A program made the translations under genes and the position numbers. A stretch of 64,000 nt of DNA from Singulisphaera sp. GP187 (lineage in GTDB: Bacteria > Planctomycetota > Phycisphaerae > Phycisphaerales > SM1A02), in the NCBI GenBank assembly GCA_945869475.1, contig CAMBOV010000015.1, positions 1-64,000 of the forward strand. Direction: 5' to 3'. Positions within the stretch are counted from its first letter, which is position 1. Each line of letters starts with the position of its first letter. The notes below the pieces were generated by a model. It saw only the letters and a list, made by a program, of their open reading frames with translations, was not told the DNA's origin and did no database searches. This document shows, piece after piece, positions 1 to 8,868 of this stretch.

Positions 1-1293
1 AGGAAACCTTAGGTTTTCGGCGAGGGAGATTCTCACTCCCTTTATCGTTACTCAAGCTGGCATATTCACTTGCTGTCGCTCCACCAACCCTCACGGGAAA
101 GCTTCAACGCTGACAGCGACGCTCCTCTACCACCGTCAAAGACGGTCCACGGTTTCGGTATTAGTCTTATTCCCGATAATTATCGGCGCCAAATTCCTCG
201 ACCAGTAAGCTGTTACGCATTTTTTAAATGGTGGCTGCTTCTAAGCCAACATCCTGGCTGTCATAGCAATTCGACTACCTTAAGAACTTAGACTAATTTG
301 GGGACCTTAACCGATGGTCTGGGTTGTTTCCCTTTTGACCGCGGACATTATCGCCCGCAGACTTACTCCCGATCCTTGGCGTACGGCATTCGGAGTTTGA
401 TTGGACCGAGTAGCCGGGTAGGCCCTCAAAATCCATTCAGTAGCTCTACCTCCGTACGTTGCTAATCGAGGCTAGTCCCAAAACTATTTCGAGGAGAACG
501 AGATATCTCCGGTTATGATTGCACTGTAAGCCCTCCCCACAGGTCATGCCAGAACTTTTCAACGTTCACGACTTCGGTCCTCCAGAGGGTATTACCCCTC
601 CTTCAACCTGCCCATGGGTAGATCAACCGGTTTCGCGCCTACCCCATACGACTTGACGCCCTTGTCAGACTCGGTTTCCCTTCGGCTACGCGGCGGTACC
701 GCTTAGCCTTGCCGTATAGAGTAACTCGCCAGCTCATTATGCAAAAGGCACGCCACAACCCGATCCCTTTCGGAATGGGGCCGTGACCGCTGTGTAAGCA
801 CACGGTTTCAGGTGCTTTTAACTCCCCTTATCGGGGATCTTTTCACCGTTCAGTCGCCTTACTGGTTCACTATCGGTCGTCGAGGAGTACTCAGGCTTGG
901 AGGGTGGTCCCCCCATGTTCAGGCGAGATTTCACGAGTCTCACCTTACTCTAGGCCATTCACAGTTATGGGATTACAGGACTATCACCTTCTTTGGTTTG
1001 CCTTTCCAGACATTTCACCACACTTCTGTTTAGATCCGCGTTCGCTCGGCGCTACTTGCGGAGTCGCAATTGCTTTCCTTTCCTACAGCTACTGAGATGT
1101 TTCAGTTCACTGCGTTCGCTCCTGACACCCTATACATTCAGGTGCAGGTAACCCTTGCGGGTTGGGTTGTCCCATTCGGAGATCCTAGGATCGAAGCTTG
1201 GTTACCAGCTCCCCTAGGCTTATCGCAGGTTCCTACGTCCTTCATCGCCTCTCGACGCCAAGGCATCCACCGTGTGCCCTTCTGAGCTTGGCC
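1..1293 (-). rRNA. rrl: 23S ribosomal RNA, 5' part (runs off the window start)
   Basis: This is the reverse complement of the first roughly 1.3 kb of a bacterial 23S rRNA. The conserved 5' region is readable on the minus strand as ACACGGTGGATGCC near 1262-1275, and the rest follows 23S domains I and II down to position 1. The 5' end at about 1293 was placed by matching the 18 nt that precede that conserved block in the E. coli gene; it is an estimate to within a few bases. The long open frames in this stretch are meaningless. No 16S or 5S gene is visible in the window, and the next gene upstream is protein-coding. Confidence 0.97.
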
Positions 1294-1475
1294 ACGCCTA
1301 TCGGATTCCGGCTTTCACCGAAACAAGAAGACGCAACCAGCCCTCAGGCTGCTCGTTTCAAACAAAGTTGAAACACAAACATAAAAAACACTCGAGATGA
1401 TTCTTGACTCAATTCACTTGCTTGCTGAAAACACTGGAAATCCAGCCTTTTCAGCATGCGACATCTGATCCTCAC

Positions 1476-1487
1476 TTGTCAAAGAAC
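1476..1487 (-). promoter_or_regulatory. boxA-like rRNA antitermination element
   Basis: The minus strand reads GTTCTTTGACAA, close to the bacterial boxA consensus (TGCTCTTTAACA) bound by NusB/S10. It lies about 40 nt downstream of the predicted transcription start, where rRNA boxA elements normally sit. Position and sequence agree; activity is inferred. Confidence 0.65.
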
Positions 1488-1530
1488 GGGTCGAAACCCG
1501 CCACACAGTCAACGACTGCGTAGATCCGCA

Positions 1531-1558
1531 AGAATAGGGGAATCGGCGAATCTGTCAA
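1531..1558 (-). promoter_or_regulatory. Sigma-70-type promoter of the 23S gene
   Basis: On the minus strand a perfect -35 TTGACA (1553-1558) is followed by a 16-nt spacer and a -10 TATTCT (1531-1536). Transcription would start near 1524, about 230 nt before the mature 23S 5' end. This is the best -35/-10 pair I see in the window and it supports independent transcription of the 23S gene. Confidence 0.75.
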
Positions 1559-1714
1559 GCCCTTGGCGCGCATTGTGGGTAACCCTGTGGTCATTGCGTG
1601 GTCGCGAGGTTCCGCAGTGCAGAATCCTGCGGCTAATCCGCTGTTTCAGCTCGTGTTAGGCCGCTCAAGGTGCGGCGAACGTGCCACTCGCTCGGCGCGG
1701 TCGGCGCCGCCGGA

Positions 1715-3790
1715 TCAGGAACCCCGACCGGGAGGACCGCCGGGAGGACCGCCGGGAGGACCGCCAGCGCCCTTTGGAGGATCCCCACGGCCACCGCCAG
1801 CCACACCACCTGGCACGTCGGGGGCGCCCGATCCGCGCGGCGATCCACTCTGAAATTCTGACTCAAATTTCTGGCGTTCTTTTGATGAGTTGTCGCTTTC
1901 GACCATGCGCACTTCTCGGATCGCAACGCCATTGTTATCGAATCGCTGCAAAATGACGGAGATATTCTTGCGCAACGACGCTCCGCGCGCCTTCTCGGTT
2001 GCGTCTGGAAGATCTTCAAAGATATCGACGACAAACCAGGGAGTCGTAAAGTTCACGGCGCCATCTTTCGCGGTGTCGATGCGCCCAACTTGATCGCCCC
2101 GACCGAATGAATCGGATTGCCTGCGAAGATCACCGTCGATATAGCGGTACAGTTCAATCGTCGCTCGCCGTGAGGCCTTTTCGCTCTCGCCGCCCGCGGC
2201 TCGGAGTACGAAGAAGCGGACTTCGAGTGGGATCTCGACGTCGTTTCCCCACTGGGAGGTCGTTGAGGAGACGCAGAACTCGTCCGCCAGTTTTTGCTGC
2301 CCCTCGACCAACCCTGATTTGTGAGAGAAGAACGGATTGAAGATCTTCGCTGTGCTGCGGTATCGGTAGGTCGCCCCAGGCTGAACTTCGAGGTCATGTG
2401 TCCACGTGACGACCGTCTCGAGCTGCGCAAACTCAACGACGGCGATGACCTCCTTGGCCTTCGGCTCGCCCGCCGGAGCTGGATACTTTTTCGCAAAGGT
2501 TCCCTCGTCGGTCGCGAGGTCTTTCTCAGCACGCTTCATGTTCTTGGTCAGGCGAATCCGCAGGTTTCGACTCGCTTCGTCGTCTGCAGCCGCAGATCCA
2601 TTGTTGCGACCCTTCATGCCACCGCCGCCACCGAGTCCGCCACCGCCGCCACCGAGTCCGCCGCCACCGCCACTATCGCCGCCACCGCCGCTATCGCCGC
2701 CACCTCCGCCGCCACCAGGGGGGCCTCCAAAGCCGCCGCCGCCAGCCGCGCCGCCCGGACCCTTGGGATCGAGCGGACCGCCAGCCTTTTCGAGTTGCGC
2801 GCTGAGCCGTTCAAGCGCGCGGCGTTTGGAATCGAGAGAGCGCTGCGCAGTTGCCTTCTCTTGGTCGACTCCGACGGGTTGCGAGGCGCCACTGTCGGAT
2901 GGACCGCCCAGAAGAGGCGCAACGAAGTGGCTTGCCTTTGTTGGCAAGAAGTCGGGTTGCAGAATCGCAAGTTGGACCGACGAGTCTTTCAGATTTGCAA
3001 AGAGTGTGTCTCGCACGCTCGAGTTCGCGTTCGCTGGAAGCATGTCGTTTCGCCACGACTCTTGACCTGGCACTGGCGCAACGACGACCGCTTCGCCCCA
3101 GGAACCGTCACTTCGCTTCTGTTGCCGTTCGAAACTGACGTCGACGATGAAGAGCGACCCTTGAAACCATGGGGACGGAATCGCCGAACGTGGAGGATTT
3201 GCAGTGAGATCTTTCTTGAGTAACTCCTCGCGCATTTTCGCGAGGTCGATCGTCGCCCACGGTGTTGCCCAGGTCACATCGAGTGGGGATCCCTTTGGAA
3301 AGCGCACTGCCAACTCTGGATGGGACTTCAATTCGTCTTCACCGATTGCGTCGGCGGTCAGTGAATCTGTCGTCACGACGACGCCGGACATTTCGAGCGA
3401 CGCATACGCCGGTTCGTAGAACCACTCATCGCCTTGAACCTCACCACGAGTGAGGCGACCCCCAAACGCAGGCTGATTCGCGGGGAGCGTCGCCGTCGGC
3501 GCAACGGTTGCGTTGAGCTGCTTGGTAAAAATTGCGAGTGCGCTCTCGGTCTTCGGTGCAGGGAGCTCAATATCGATCGACGTCGAATCGAGGGCTAATT
3601 TGAGTTTCTCCCGCTGACGCTCGAGTTCGGTCTGACAGTCTTCGATCGGCTGAGTCTTCGATCCAACCGAGACCATTGTGCCGGAGAACACCAACTGCCA
3701 CACGAGCACACCTGCGAACGCGGCACCCGCGAAAGCGACGAGGATTTTCTCGCAATTCTGCTCGATCGAAGAGAGATTCTTGTGTGCCAT
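1715..3790 (-). CDS. Hypothetical single-pass membrane protein with Gly-rich linker, third gene of PilM-like cluster
   Basis: A 691-residue protein I cannot assign to a named family. One transmembrane helix sits at about residues 16-36, so most of the chain probably lies outside the cytoplasm. A charged coiled-coil stretch (about 309-336) leads into a Gly-rich low-complexity linker (about 337-397), then a Lys-rich helix and a beta-rich domain. The C terminus ends in tandem GGPP units encoded by three 12-bp repeats (1731-1766). It starts only 3 nt after the stop of the preceding gene and shares that gene's topology, so it is probably a partner of the PilM/PilN-like protein in a pilus or type II secretion inner-membrane platform. 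That role is inferred from context only. Confidence 0.8.
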   Translation of the reverse strand: MAHKNLSSIEQNCEKILVAFAGAAFAGVLVWQLVFSGTMVSVGSKTQPIEDCQTELERQREKLKLALDSTSIDIELPAPKTESALAIFTKQLNATVAPTATLPANQPAFGGRLTRGEVQGDEWFYEPAYASLEMSGVVVTTDSLTADAIGEDELKSHPELAVRFPKGSPLDVTWATPWATIDLAKMREELLKKDLTANPPRSAIPSPWFQGSLFIVDVSFERQQKRSDGSWGEAVVVAPVPGQESWRNDMLPANANSSVRDTLFANLKDSSVQLAILQPDFLPTKASHFVAPLLGGPSDSGASQPVGVDQEKATAQRSLDSKRRALERLSAQLEKAGGPLDPKGPGGAAGGGGFGGPPGGGGGGGDSGGGGDSGGGGGLGGGGGGLGGGGGMKGRNNGSAAADDEASRNLRIRLTKNMKRAEKDLATDEGTFAKKYPAPAGEPKAKEVIAVVEFAQLETVVTWTHDLEVQPGATYRYRSTAKIFNPFFSHKSGLVEGQQKLADEFCVSSTTSQWGNDVEIPLEVRFFVLRAAGGESEKASRRATIELYRYIDGDLRRQSDSFGRGDQVGRIDTAKDGAVNFTTPWFVVDIFEDLPDATEKARGASLRKNISVILQRFDNNGVAIREVRMVESDNSSKERQKFESEFQSGSPRGSGAPDVPGGVAGGGRGDPPKGAGGPPGGPPGGPPGRGS

Positions 3791-3793
3791 GAA

Positions 3794-5206
3794 TTAGTTT
3801 TCCTTCGTCGGCTCGGTCGCCGCGTCCTGCCCCATCCCAATGAGCGCCCCAGATGTATTCAGTGCCTTACGAACTTCATCGGGCATGAGCGGACCGGTCC
3901 ACGCGCGGAGCCACGCCGATTCGAGAGTCAATGTGATCTCTGAGACTGGAGCGTCGCCGTAAACAAATCCCTCGTTTGCTGCGACGAACGGATCGACCGG
4001 GCGGATCTTCACATCGGTGATGACGATAAAATTCTGTTTCGAAAACGCATTCGAAACGTCTGGAATCTTCGATGTTTCAACGACGAGCGAGACACGAGAA
4101 CTGAAGACGTCGTAGAGCTGATTTGTTGCCCAACCCTTCGAAGAAACTGCGAATTGAGCGATGTTGACAGGAGCGCTTGGATTGATTGGGGGCGCCGACG
4201 GGGGCGCGTCGATGGGATTGCCCTCTGCATCGACGGCTGGTGCGCTATCGCCTTCTGGCTCCGCTGGCGCGGGACCTTCCCGGGCGATCACGGGGCCGAG
4301 AAACTGAATGCGCGTGATTCGCTTGACCGGCGCCTCGAGAATCTTCGCATCGCCATTGACGGACTTGCATGCACGGACAATGTCCTGTGCGATCCAGAGG
4401 TACCACTGCAACGACCAGAGCCGCTGGAGATCGCCCTTGGCGGGTTGCTCGGCTGGCAGTCCGATGGATTCGACTTCACAGTAAATCCCGTGGTTTTGAG
4501 CCGCTTCTCGGTAGAGGCCGAGGCGATATGAGATGAGTTCGGGTTGCAGTTGACTGCGTTCTTCACTTGTGAGTGTGGCGTCTCCAGCCTTCTTGAGGCT
4601 TGATTGAACGAATCGCACTTGTCGCCGCTGCAACTTCACCGTGACGTCTTCGTCCGACGGAGGTGATCCGGCATCGATCTCGGTGAGTAACTCACCGAAG
4701 TGACGAGTGAGTGCCTTGAAGAAGTCGAGATGGATCTGCTGTCTGATCGGATCCTTCGCAGGTAGCCGCAGGTTGATCACCGGTTCGTGGGCGCCTCGAT
4801 TGTGCGCGATTGCGTCCCGTGAGATTTCGGTCGAGTCAGAGCCCCCACCTTTCATCCGCTCCTTCACTTTTTCGACGAGCAACTGCGTGACGACCGTTGT
4901 GGTCGTGATCGGGGCAGAGCCGGGGATGGTGATCGTGACTTCAGAGTTCTGAAGTCGAGTGAGTTCAGCAGCCTTTCCAGCATAGGACTGCGCCTCGGCT
5001 TCGTTGGCAGCTTGGAACTCCCCCTGATACCACCAGCCTGCGCCAAGAGCCGCAACGGACGCGGTCGCGAGGATGACGAGGAGACTGTTCGCCTTCACCC
5101 AAATGAGTGCTGACTCGACCTGAGGTGGGAGCGATCGTGCCGCAGCCGAATCACCGACGGGTGCCGATGATTTGCGTTTGAAGAGCGATTTCAGATCAAT
5201 TTTCAT
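3794..5206 (-). CDS. Hypothetical membrane-anchored protein, second gene of PilM-like cluster (PilO/GspM-like position)
   Basis: A 470-residue protein with a basic cytoplasmic N terminus, one membrane helix at about residues 40-60, and a long presumably periplasmic part. A Pro/Ala-rich linker at about 305-345 separates two folded regions; the second (Ser/Val-rich, ending around the SEITLTLESAWLR segment) looks beta-rich. It lies 18 nt downstream of the PilM-PilN-like gene and 3 nt upstream of another membrane protein. Order and topology match the PilN/PilO or GspL/GspM type of platform protein, but I see no diagnostic PilO motif, so the name is not assigned. Confidence 0.78.
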   Translation of the reverse strand: MKIDLKSLFKRKSSAPVGDSAAARSLPPQVESALIWVKANSLLVILATASVAALGAGWWYQGEFQAANEAEAQSYAGKAAELTRLQNSEVTITIPGSAPITTTTVVTQLLVEKVKERMKGGGSDSTEISRDAIAHNRGAHEPVINLRLPAKDPIRQQIHLDFFKALTRHFGELLTEIDAGSPPSDEDVTVKLQRRQVRFVQSSLKKAGDATLTSEERSQLQPELISYRLGLYREAAQNHGIYCEVESIGLPAEQPAKGDLQRLWSLQWYLWIAQDIVRACKSVNGDAKILEAPVKRITRIQFLGPVIAREGPAPAEPEGDSAPAVDAEGNPIDAPPSAPPINPSAPVNIAQFAVSSKGWATNQLYDVFSSRVSLVVETSKIPDVSNAFSKQNFIVITDVKIRPVDPFVAANEGFVYGDAPVSEITLTLESAWLRAWTGPLMPDEVRKALNTSGALIGMGQDAATEPTKEN

Positions 5207-5224
5207 AGTGTTTTTGAGAGCGAA

Positions 5225-7402
5225 TCACTGACCTTCTGCCGAACCATCGGTCGCCGGAGCCACCGATGCCGGAGCGCCCTTCACAGTCACCGTGAACTTG
5301 AGAATCCCCTCAAACCGCACATCCGTGGGAGAGAGGAGCAGAGGGGCGGCTGGAATCGGAGCGTCCTTGGCGAGGTCGATCTCTGGAAGCTTTTCATCGA
5401 CGCCGACAACTTCTGTGCGTTTGCGCTTTGTCTTGCTTGCGGTGGGATCGCTCGATCCGTCCGTGCCGGAACTACTGCCGTTGCTGCCGGAGTCGCCAGA
5501 CTCGCCGCCAGCTCCGCCGAGGGTGCCGCCGCCGCTCGGTCCACCCGCCTGAGGTCCCAAATGTTTCTTTCGTCCCTGCATTCCGCCGCCACCGAAGCTC
5601 GACTTGCCAGAATCGCTCGAGGGCGATCCAGAAAAACCACTTCCAGACTGATCACCGGGCGTCGTTCCACTCGAATCGGAGGTCGGAGCTTGGCGGGTGC
5701 CGCCGACGATTTTCGTCCAGTTTGGAACGACCAAAGACTCTTCAACAATCGTGTAGGGCGCCTCGGGGCGATCCTTGTTCTTCCTGAGCCAGTCGAGAAT
5801 TCCGTCCTTTTGATTGAGGAATTTCGTGGGCTCGGAGTCCTCTGCGGGAAGGTGGGTCAGCGTGATTCGAACGGAGACTTCGATCTGTCGGTTGTTGTTC
5901 GCGTCAACCTTGGGCGAACCTGAAAAGTCTTCGAGTTGAACGAGTCGTCGGTCTGGGGGTGAAATCGAAACGATTTTCGCAGGGTCGCTGCCGACTTCTT
6001 CGCTCGCAGGACGGGCGGCCGCGAGTGCGCTGTAGGTATCCGATACGAGGTAGGCCCAGACTTCGCGATCTTCTAGGAGCGCGGTGATGTTGGTCGTCGC
6101 CACATCATTGGCGGCCTCTTGCGCGTTCCGAAGCTTCTCGATGAGCGCTTGTGCCTGCTCGACGATGGTGTTGGCGGCGGCGGCGCTGTCCTTCAGCTTG
6201 TTCAGCTCGCGCGAGTCGATGATCACACGCGTAAACATCGCGCCGGCAGTGAGAATGAACAGTGCTGCAGCAGCAACAAACCACGGAGTCTTCGACTTCC
6301 AGATTCGCTGACGGACGCGCGAGATTGGCGAGAGATTGAGTTGCACCTTTGCAAGACCGAGCCCTTGGATGCCAAGCCCGAGCGCGGTGAGCAAATTGAT
6401 CGAATGTGCGGCGAAATCTGGTGCGTCTGGGCCTGCGAGTCGGACGCGCTTGAACTCTTCGAATCGCTTGAGGTTCAGCCGCAGATCGCCAGCGATCTTG
6501 GTGCGGAGTCCTGAGATTTTCAGGGTCGAGCCCACGCCGTAGGCGTCGTGAATCTCAGTGCCTTGATGCGCATCTTGATAGAACTCGCGTGAGCGTCCGA
6601 TCTCGTCGACGAGTTGACCAGTCACTCCGCGCATCGCCATCGTTCGAGCGCGTAGGACATTTTCAGTTGGCATCCGGTCGACCTTGATTCGCTCAGCTTT
6701 CCCGTAGTTCACCCCCTGCTTCTCGAGGGTTTGGACAATCGATTCTGTGAAGTTGGATCCACCGATCGGAAACGTTCGAAACCAACAACTGCTCTTGTCG
6801 ATGACAATCGCATCGGACGAGGTGGTGCCGATGTCGACGCACGCAACGACCGGCGAGGACTCATCGAGTTCGAGGTCGTACTGAAGGGCGTTTGCGACGG
6901 CCACGGGGCTCAGTGTCAGCACATCGGGCTCGATGCCGCACTCTGCGTAGAGAGAGAGCAACTCTTGAAGCCGTTCTTTTGTCACTGCGAAGATGCCGAT
7001 GGGGCATTGCCCAGATTCATCTTGGGCGAAGATGTGGCTATCCCATTCGACTTCGTCGATTGGAAAAGGAATCTGCTGCTTCGCTTCGTACTCGACCATG
7101 CTCGGAAGCATCTTGGCATCGACACTCGGAAGGCTCGAAAAACGGGCAAATCCGGCGTTTCCAGGGAGGCTCATCACGACAGGGACGCCCGCGAGTCGAT
7201 CGGCATTCTCGGTGACGAATGCAGCGAGCGTGACGCGAATCATTCCCGTCTGATCGGAGACTGCGGGATCGGCCAGAACGCGCTTGTGCGGGATCACCGT
7301 GAAGTCGGTGACGGTCACTTCGCCATCCACCAATTCAACACGAAGTGCTTTCAATGCAAACTGACCGACTTCGATCCCCCAGGCGGTCCTATTGGGTGGC
7401 AT
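5225..7402 (-). CDS. PilM-like actin-fold ATPase fused to a PilN-like membrane domain
   Basis: The first 345 or so of 725 residues resemble PilM (type IV pilus assembly, actin/FtsA fold): an N-terminal AWGIEVGQFALKALRV segment and a nucleotide-binding loop VDIGTTSSDAIVID at about 189-202. A membrane helix at about 373-393 and a coiled coil (about 396-432) follow, as in PilN; the rest includes a Gly/Ser-rich linker at about 580-660 and a short C-terminal domain. PilM and PilN are usually separate proteins that bind each other, so this looks like a natural fusion; GspL of type II secretion has a similar plan. It heads a three-gene minus-strand operon. No pilus ATPase, PilC or secretin gene is in the window. 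Confidence 0.85.
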   Translation of the reverse strand: MPPNRTAWGIEVGQFALKALRVELVDGEVTVTDFTVIPHKRVLADPAVSDQTGMIRVTLAAFVTENADRLAGVPVVMSLPGNAGFARFSSLPSVDAKMLPSMVEYEAKQQIPFPIDEVEWDSHIFAQDESGQCPIGIFAVTKERLQELLSLYAECGIEPDVLTLSPVAVANALQYDLELDESSPVVACVDIGTTSSDAIVIDKSSCWFRTFPIGGSNFTESIVQTLEKQGVNYGKAERIKVDRMPTENVLRARTMAMRGVTGQLVDEIGRSREFYQDAHQGTEIHDAYGVGSTLKISGLRTKIAGDLRLNLKRFEEFKRVRLAGPDAPDFAAHSINLLTALGLGIQGLGLAKVQLNLSPISRVRQRIWKSKTPWFVAAAALFILTAGAMFTRVIIDSRELNKLKDSAAAANTIVEQAQALIEKLRNAQEAANDVATTNITALLEDREVWAYLVSDTYSALAAARPASEEVGSDPAKIVSISPPDRRLVQLEDFSGSPKVDANNNRQIEVSVRITLTHLPAEDSEPTKFLNQKDGILDWLRKNKDRPEAPYTIVEESLVVPNWTKIVGGTRQAPTSDSSGTTPGDQSGSGFSGSPSSDSGKSSFGGGGMQGRKKHLGPQAGGPSGGGTLGGAGGESGDSGSNGSSSGTDGSSDPTASKTKRKRTEVVGVDEKLPEIDLAKDAPIPAAPLLLSPTDVRFEGILKFTVTVKGAPASVAPATDGSAEGQ

Positions 7403-7506
7403 GTCTCGCGTGTCTCCAGTGCATCAGTGAACAACGACGACCAACGGCGGTCGAGCAGAAAATTATACGCCTCCCGTGAAAGGAGGATGCGATACGCTAC
7501 ACCTTT
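7403..7506. promoter_or_regulatory. Divergent promoter region, pilM-like cluster / S1 gene
   Basis: 104 bp between divergent start codons. It contains a small inverted repeat CCTCC/GGAGG separated by 7 nt (7471-7487) and, for the plus-strand gene, GATACG (7491-7496) ending 10 nt before the ATG. No Shine-Dalgarno precedes the S1 gene. No other structure is evident. Confidence 0.4.
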
Positions 7507-8868
7507 ATGGAACCGGACGCCCCTCATACTGACAGCGACCCGACAGGGCACGCGACCACTTCGACCTCACGAGACATCAACGCGGCACTGAATGCCGAGA
7601 TTGAGTCGGCCCTCGGCGGGATGACGATGGAGGAGATCCTCAGCGCGACCAATACCCCGCGACCTGTCACCCGAGCTGCGGCACTCAATCCAATTCGCCG
7701 GACCTCGAGCGGGCGCCAGTTGCGCACCGGACGGGTCATGGAAGTGCGCGGCAAGGATGTGCTCGTCGAGTTCGGCCCCAAGAGCCAAGGGGTCTGCCCA
7801 CTGAGCCACTTTGAGACCCCGCCACCGAGCGGCGAGCAGATGGAATTCGTCGTCGAGCGGCTCGATCCCTTTGAAGGGGTGCTGATTCTTGCGCGCGAAG
7901 GAATGATCACCAAGGCGCAGTGGGGCGACTTAAAAGTCGGTCAAATTGTTGAAGCTCGCTGTGTGGGAATGAACCCAGGTGGATTGGACATGGAAGTTGC
8001 CCATCACCATGCGTTCATGCCAGCGGCACAGGTCGATCTACGTCACGTCGAAGACATCTCGGTCTATCTCGGACAGAAGATGGAGTGCGAAATCGTCGAA
8101 TTGCGCCGCAATCGAGAGCGAATGTTGCTGAGCCGGCGGCGCGTGCTCGAGAAGGAACGTCACGAGAAGCGCGGAGTGCTCTTGGCGTCAATCGAACTTG
8201 GATCGCACCGCACCGTGACGATCGTCTCGCTGCAACCCTTCGGCGCATTCGCAGATCTCGGTGGCGTCGACGGACTGATTCCCATGAGCGAACTCGCACA
8301 TGGAAATCTCAAGCAAGCCTCGGACGCCGTCGCTGTGGGCGATGTCGTTGAAGTCAAAGTGATCCGCGTCGATCTCAACTCGGTGCCTCCACGACTCACG
8401 TTGAGCCGACGTCAGGTGATGGCCGATCCTGTGGTGACTGCCTTGAACGAGATTCAAGTTGGCGCGACGGTCACTGGAACCGTGCGGAGCGTCATGGAAT
8501 TCGGCGCATTCATCGAGCTTTCTCCCGGAGTGGAGGGGCTCGTGCACATCTCAGAAATCTCACACGAGCGCGTCTTCAGCCCCTCGCAGGCGCTCAAGGT
8601 CGGCGAAGTGGTTCAAGCAAAGGTGCTCAACCTCGACCAAGCCCGTCGGCGCATCAGCCTCTCGATCAAAGCACTCAAGGATGCGCCTAGGGAAGCTCCG
8701 AAGGATGGTGCCGGTCGACCTGGTGGTGGTGGTGGTGGTGGACGAGATCGCGGTGGACGCGACGGCAAGTCGAGTGAAGTGGTGCCTCGTGAGTCGGATC
8801 CATCGATGCGCAAACTTCTCGCGAAGTTTGGCGGGATTGGAAAAGACCTCAAGGGCGGCTTGAGCTAA
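7507..8868 (+). CDS. Four-S1-domain RNA-binding protein (ribosomal protein bS1-like)
   Basis: A 453-residue protein with four consecutive S1 (OB-fold) repeats, about residues 75-140, 145-215, 230-305 and 315-390. The last two are the most canonical (FGAFADLGGVDGLIPMSELA and FGAFIELSPGVEGLVHISEI). An N-terminal leader and a Gly/Arg-rich tail (about 400-425) flank them. It probably binds mRNA on the ribosome like bS1, or acts as a related RNA chaperone. Proteobacterial S1 has six repeats, so this is a short form. Its stop codon overlaps the stop of the convergent gene by 4 nt. Confidence 0.88.
   Translation: MEPDAPHTDSDPTGHATTSTSRDINAALNAEIESALGGMTMEEILSATNTPRPVTRAAALNPIRRTSSGRQLRTGRVMEVRGKDVLVEFGPKSQGVCPLSHFETPPPSGEQMEFVVERLDPFEGVLILAREGMITKAQWGDLKVGQIVEARCVGMNPGGLDMEVAHHHAFMPAAQVDLRHVEDISVYLGQKMECEIVELRRNRERMLLSRRRVLEKERHEKRGVLLASIELGSHRTVTIVSLQPFGAFADLGGVDGLIPMSELAHGNLKQASDAVAVGDVVEVKVIRVDLNSVPPRLTLSRRQVMADPVVTALNEIQVGATVTGTVRSVMEFGAFIELSPGVEGLVHISEISHERVFSPSQALKVGEVVQAKVLNLDQARRRISLSIKALKDAPREAPKDGAGRPGGGGGGGRDRGGRDGKSSEVVPRESDPSMRKLLAKFGGIGKDLKGGLS

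Larger units (their letters stand above)
1294..1714 (-). other. 23S leader and spacer (no gene)
   Basis: This 421-base stretch has no plausible protein gene. Read on the minus strand it holds the 23S promoter (1531-1558), a boxA-like element (1476-1487) and three hairpins: 1423-1456 (outer stem CTGAAAA/TTTTCAG, inner stem CTGG/CCAG), 1357-1376 (GTTTCAA/TTGAAAC arms) and 1339-1350 (AGCC/GGCT). These probably belong to the processed leader of the rRNA transcript. The part from 1559 to 1714 is the untranslated end of the upstream gene; I see no clear Rho-independent terminator in it. Confidence 0.7.

Noticed and set aside
2321-3223. A 300-residue plus-strand open frame opposite the Gly-rich membrane protein
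   Set aside because: It mirrors the repeats of the minus-strand gene (Ala/Thr runs), has no recognisable start signal or domain, and the minus-strand gene fits an operon.
7471-7487. CCTCC/GGAGG inverted repeat as a terminator or Shine-Dalgarno sequester
   Set aside because: The stem is only 5 bp, no T run follows, and the GGAGG is 19 nt from the start codon, too far to act as its Shine-Dalgarno.
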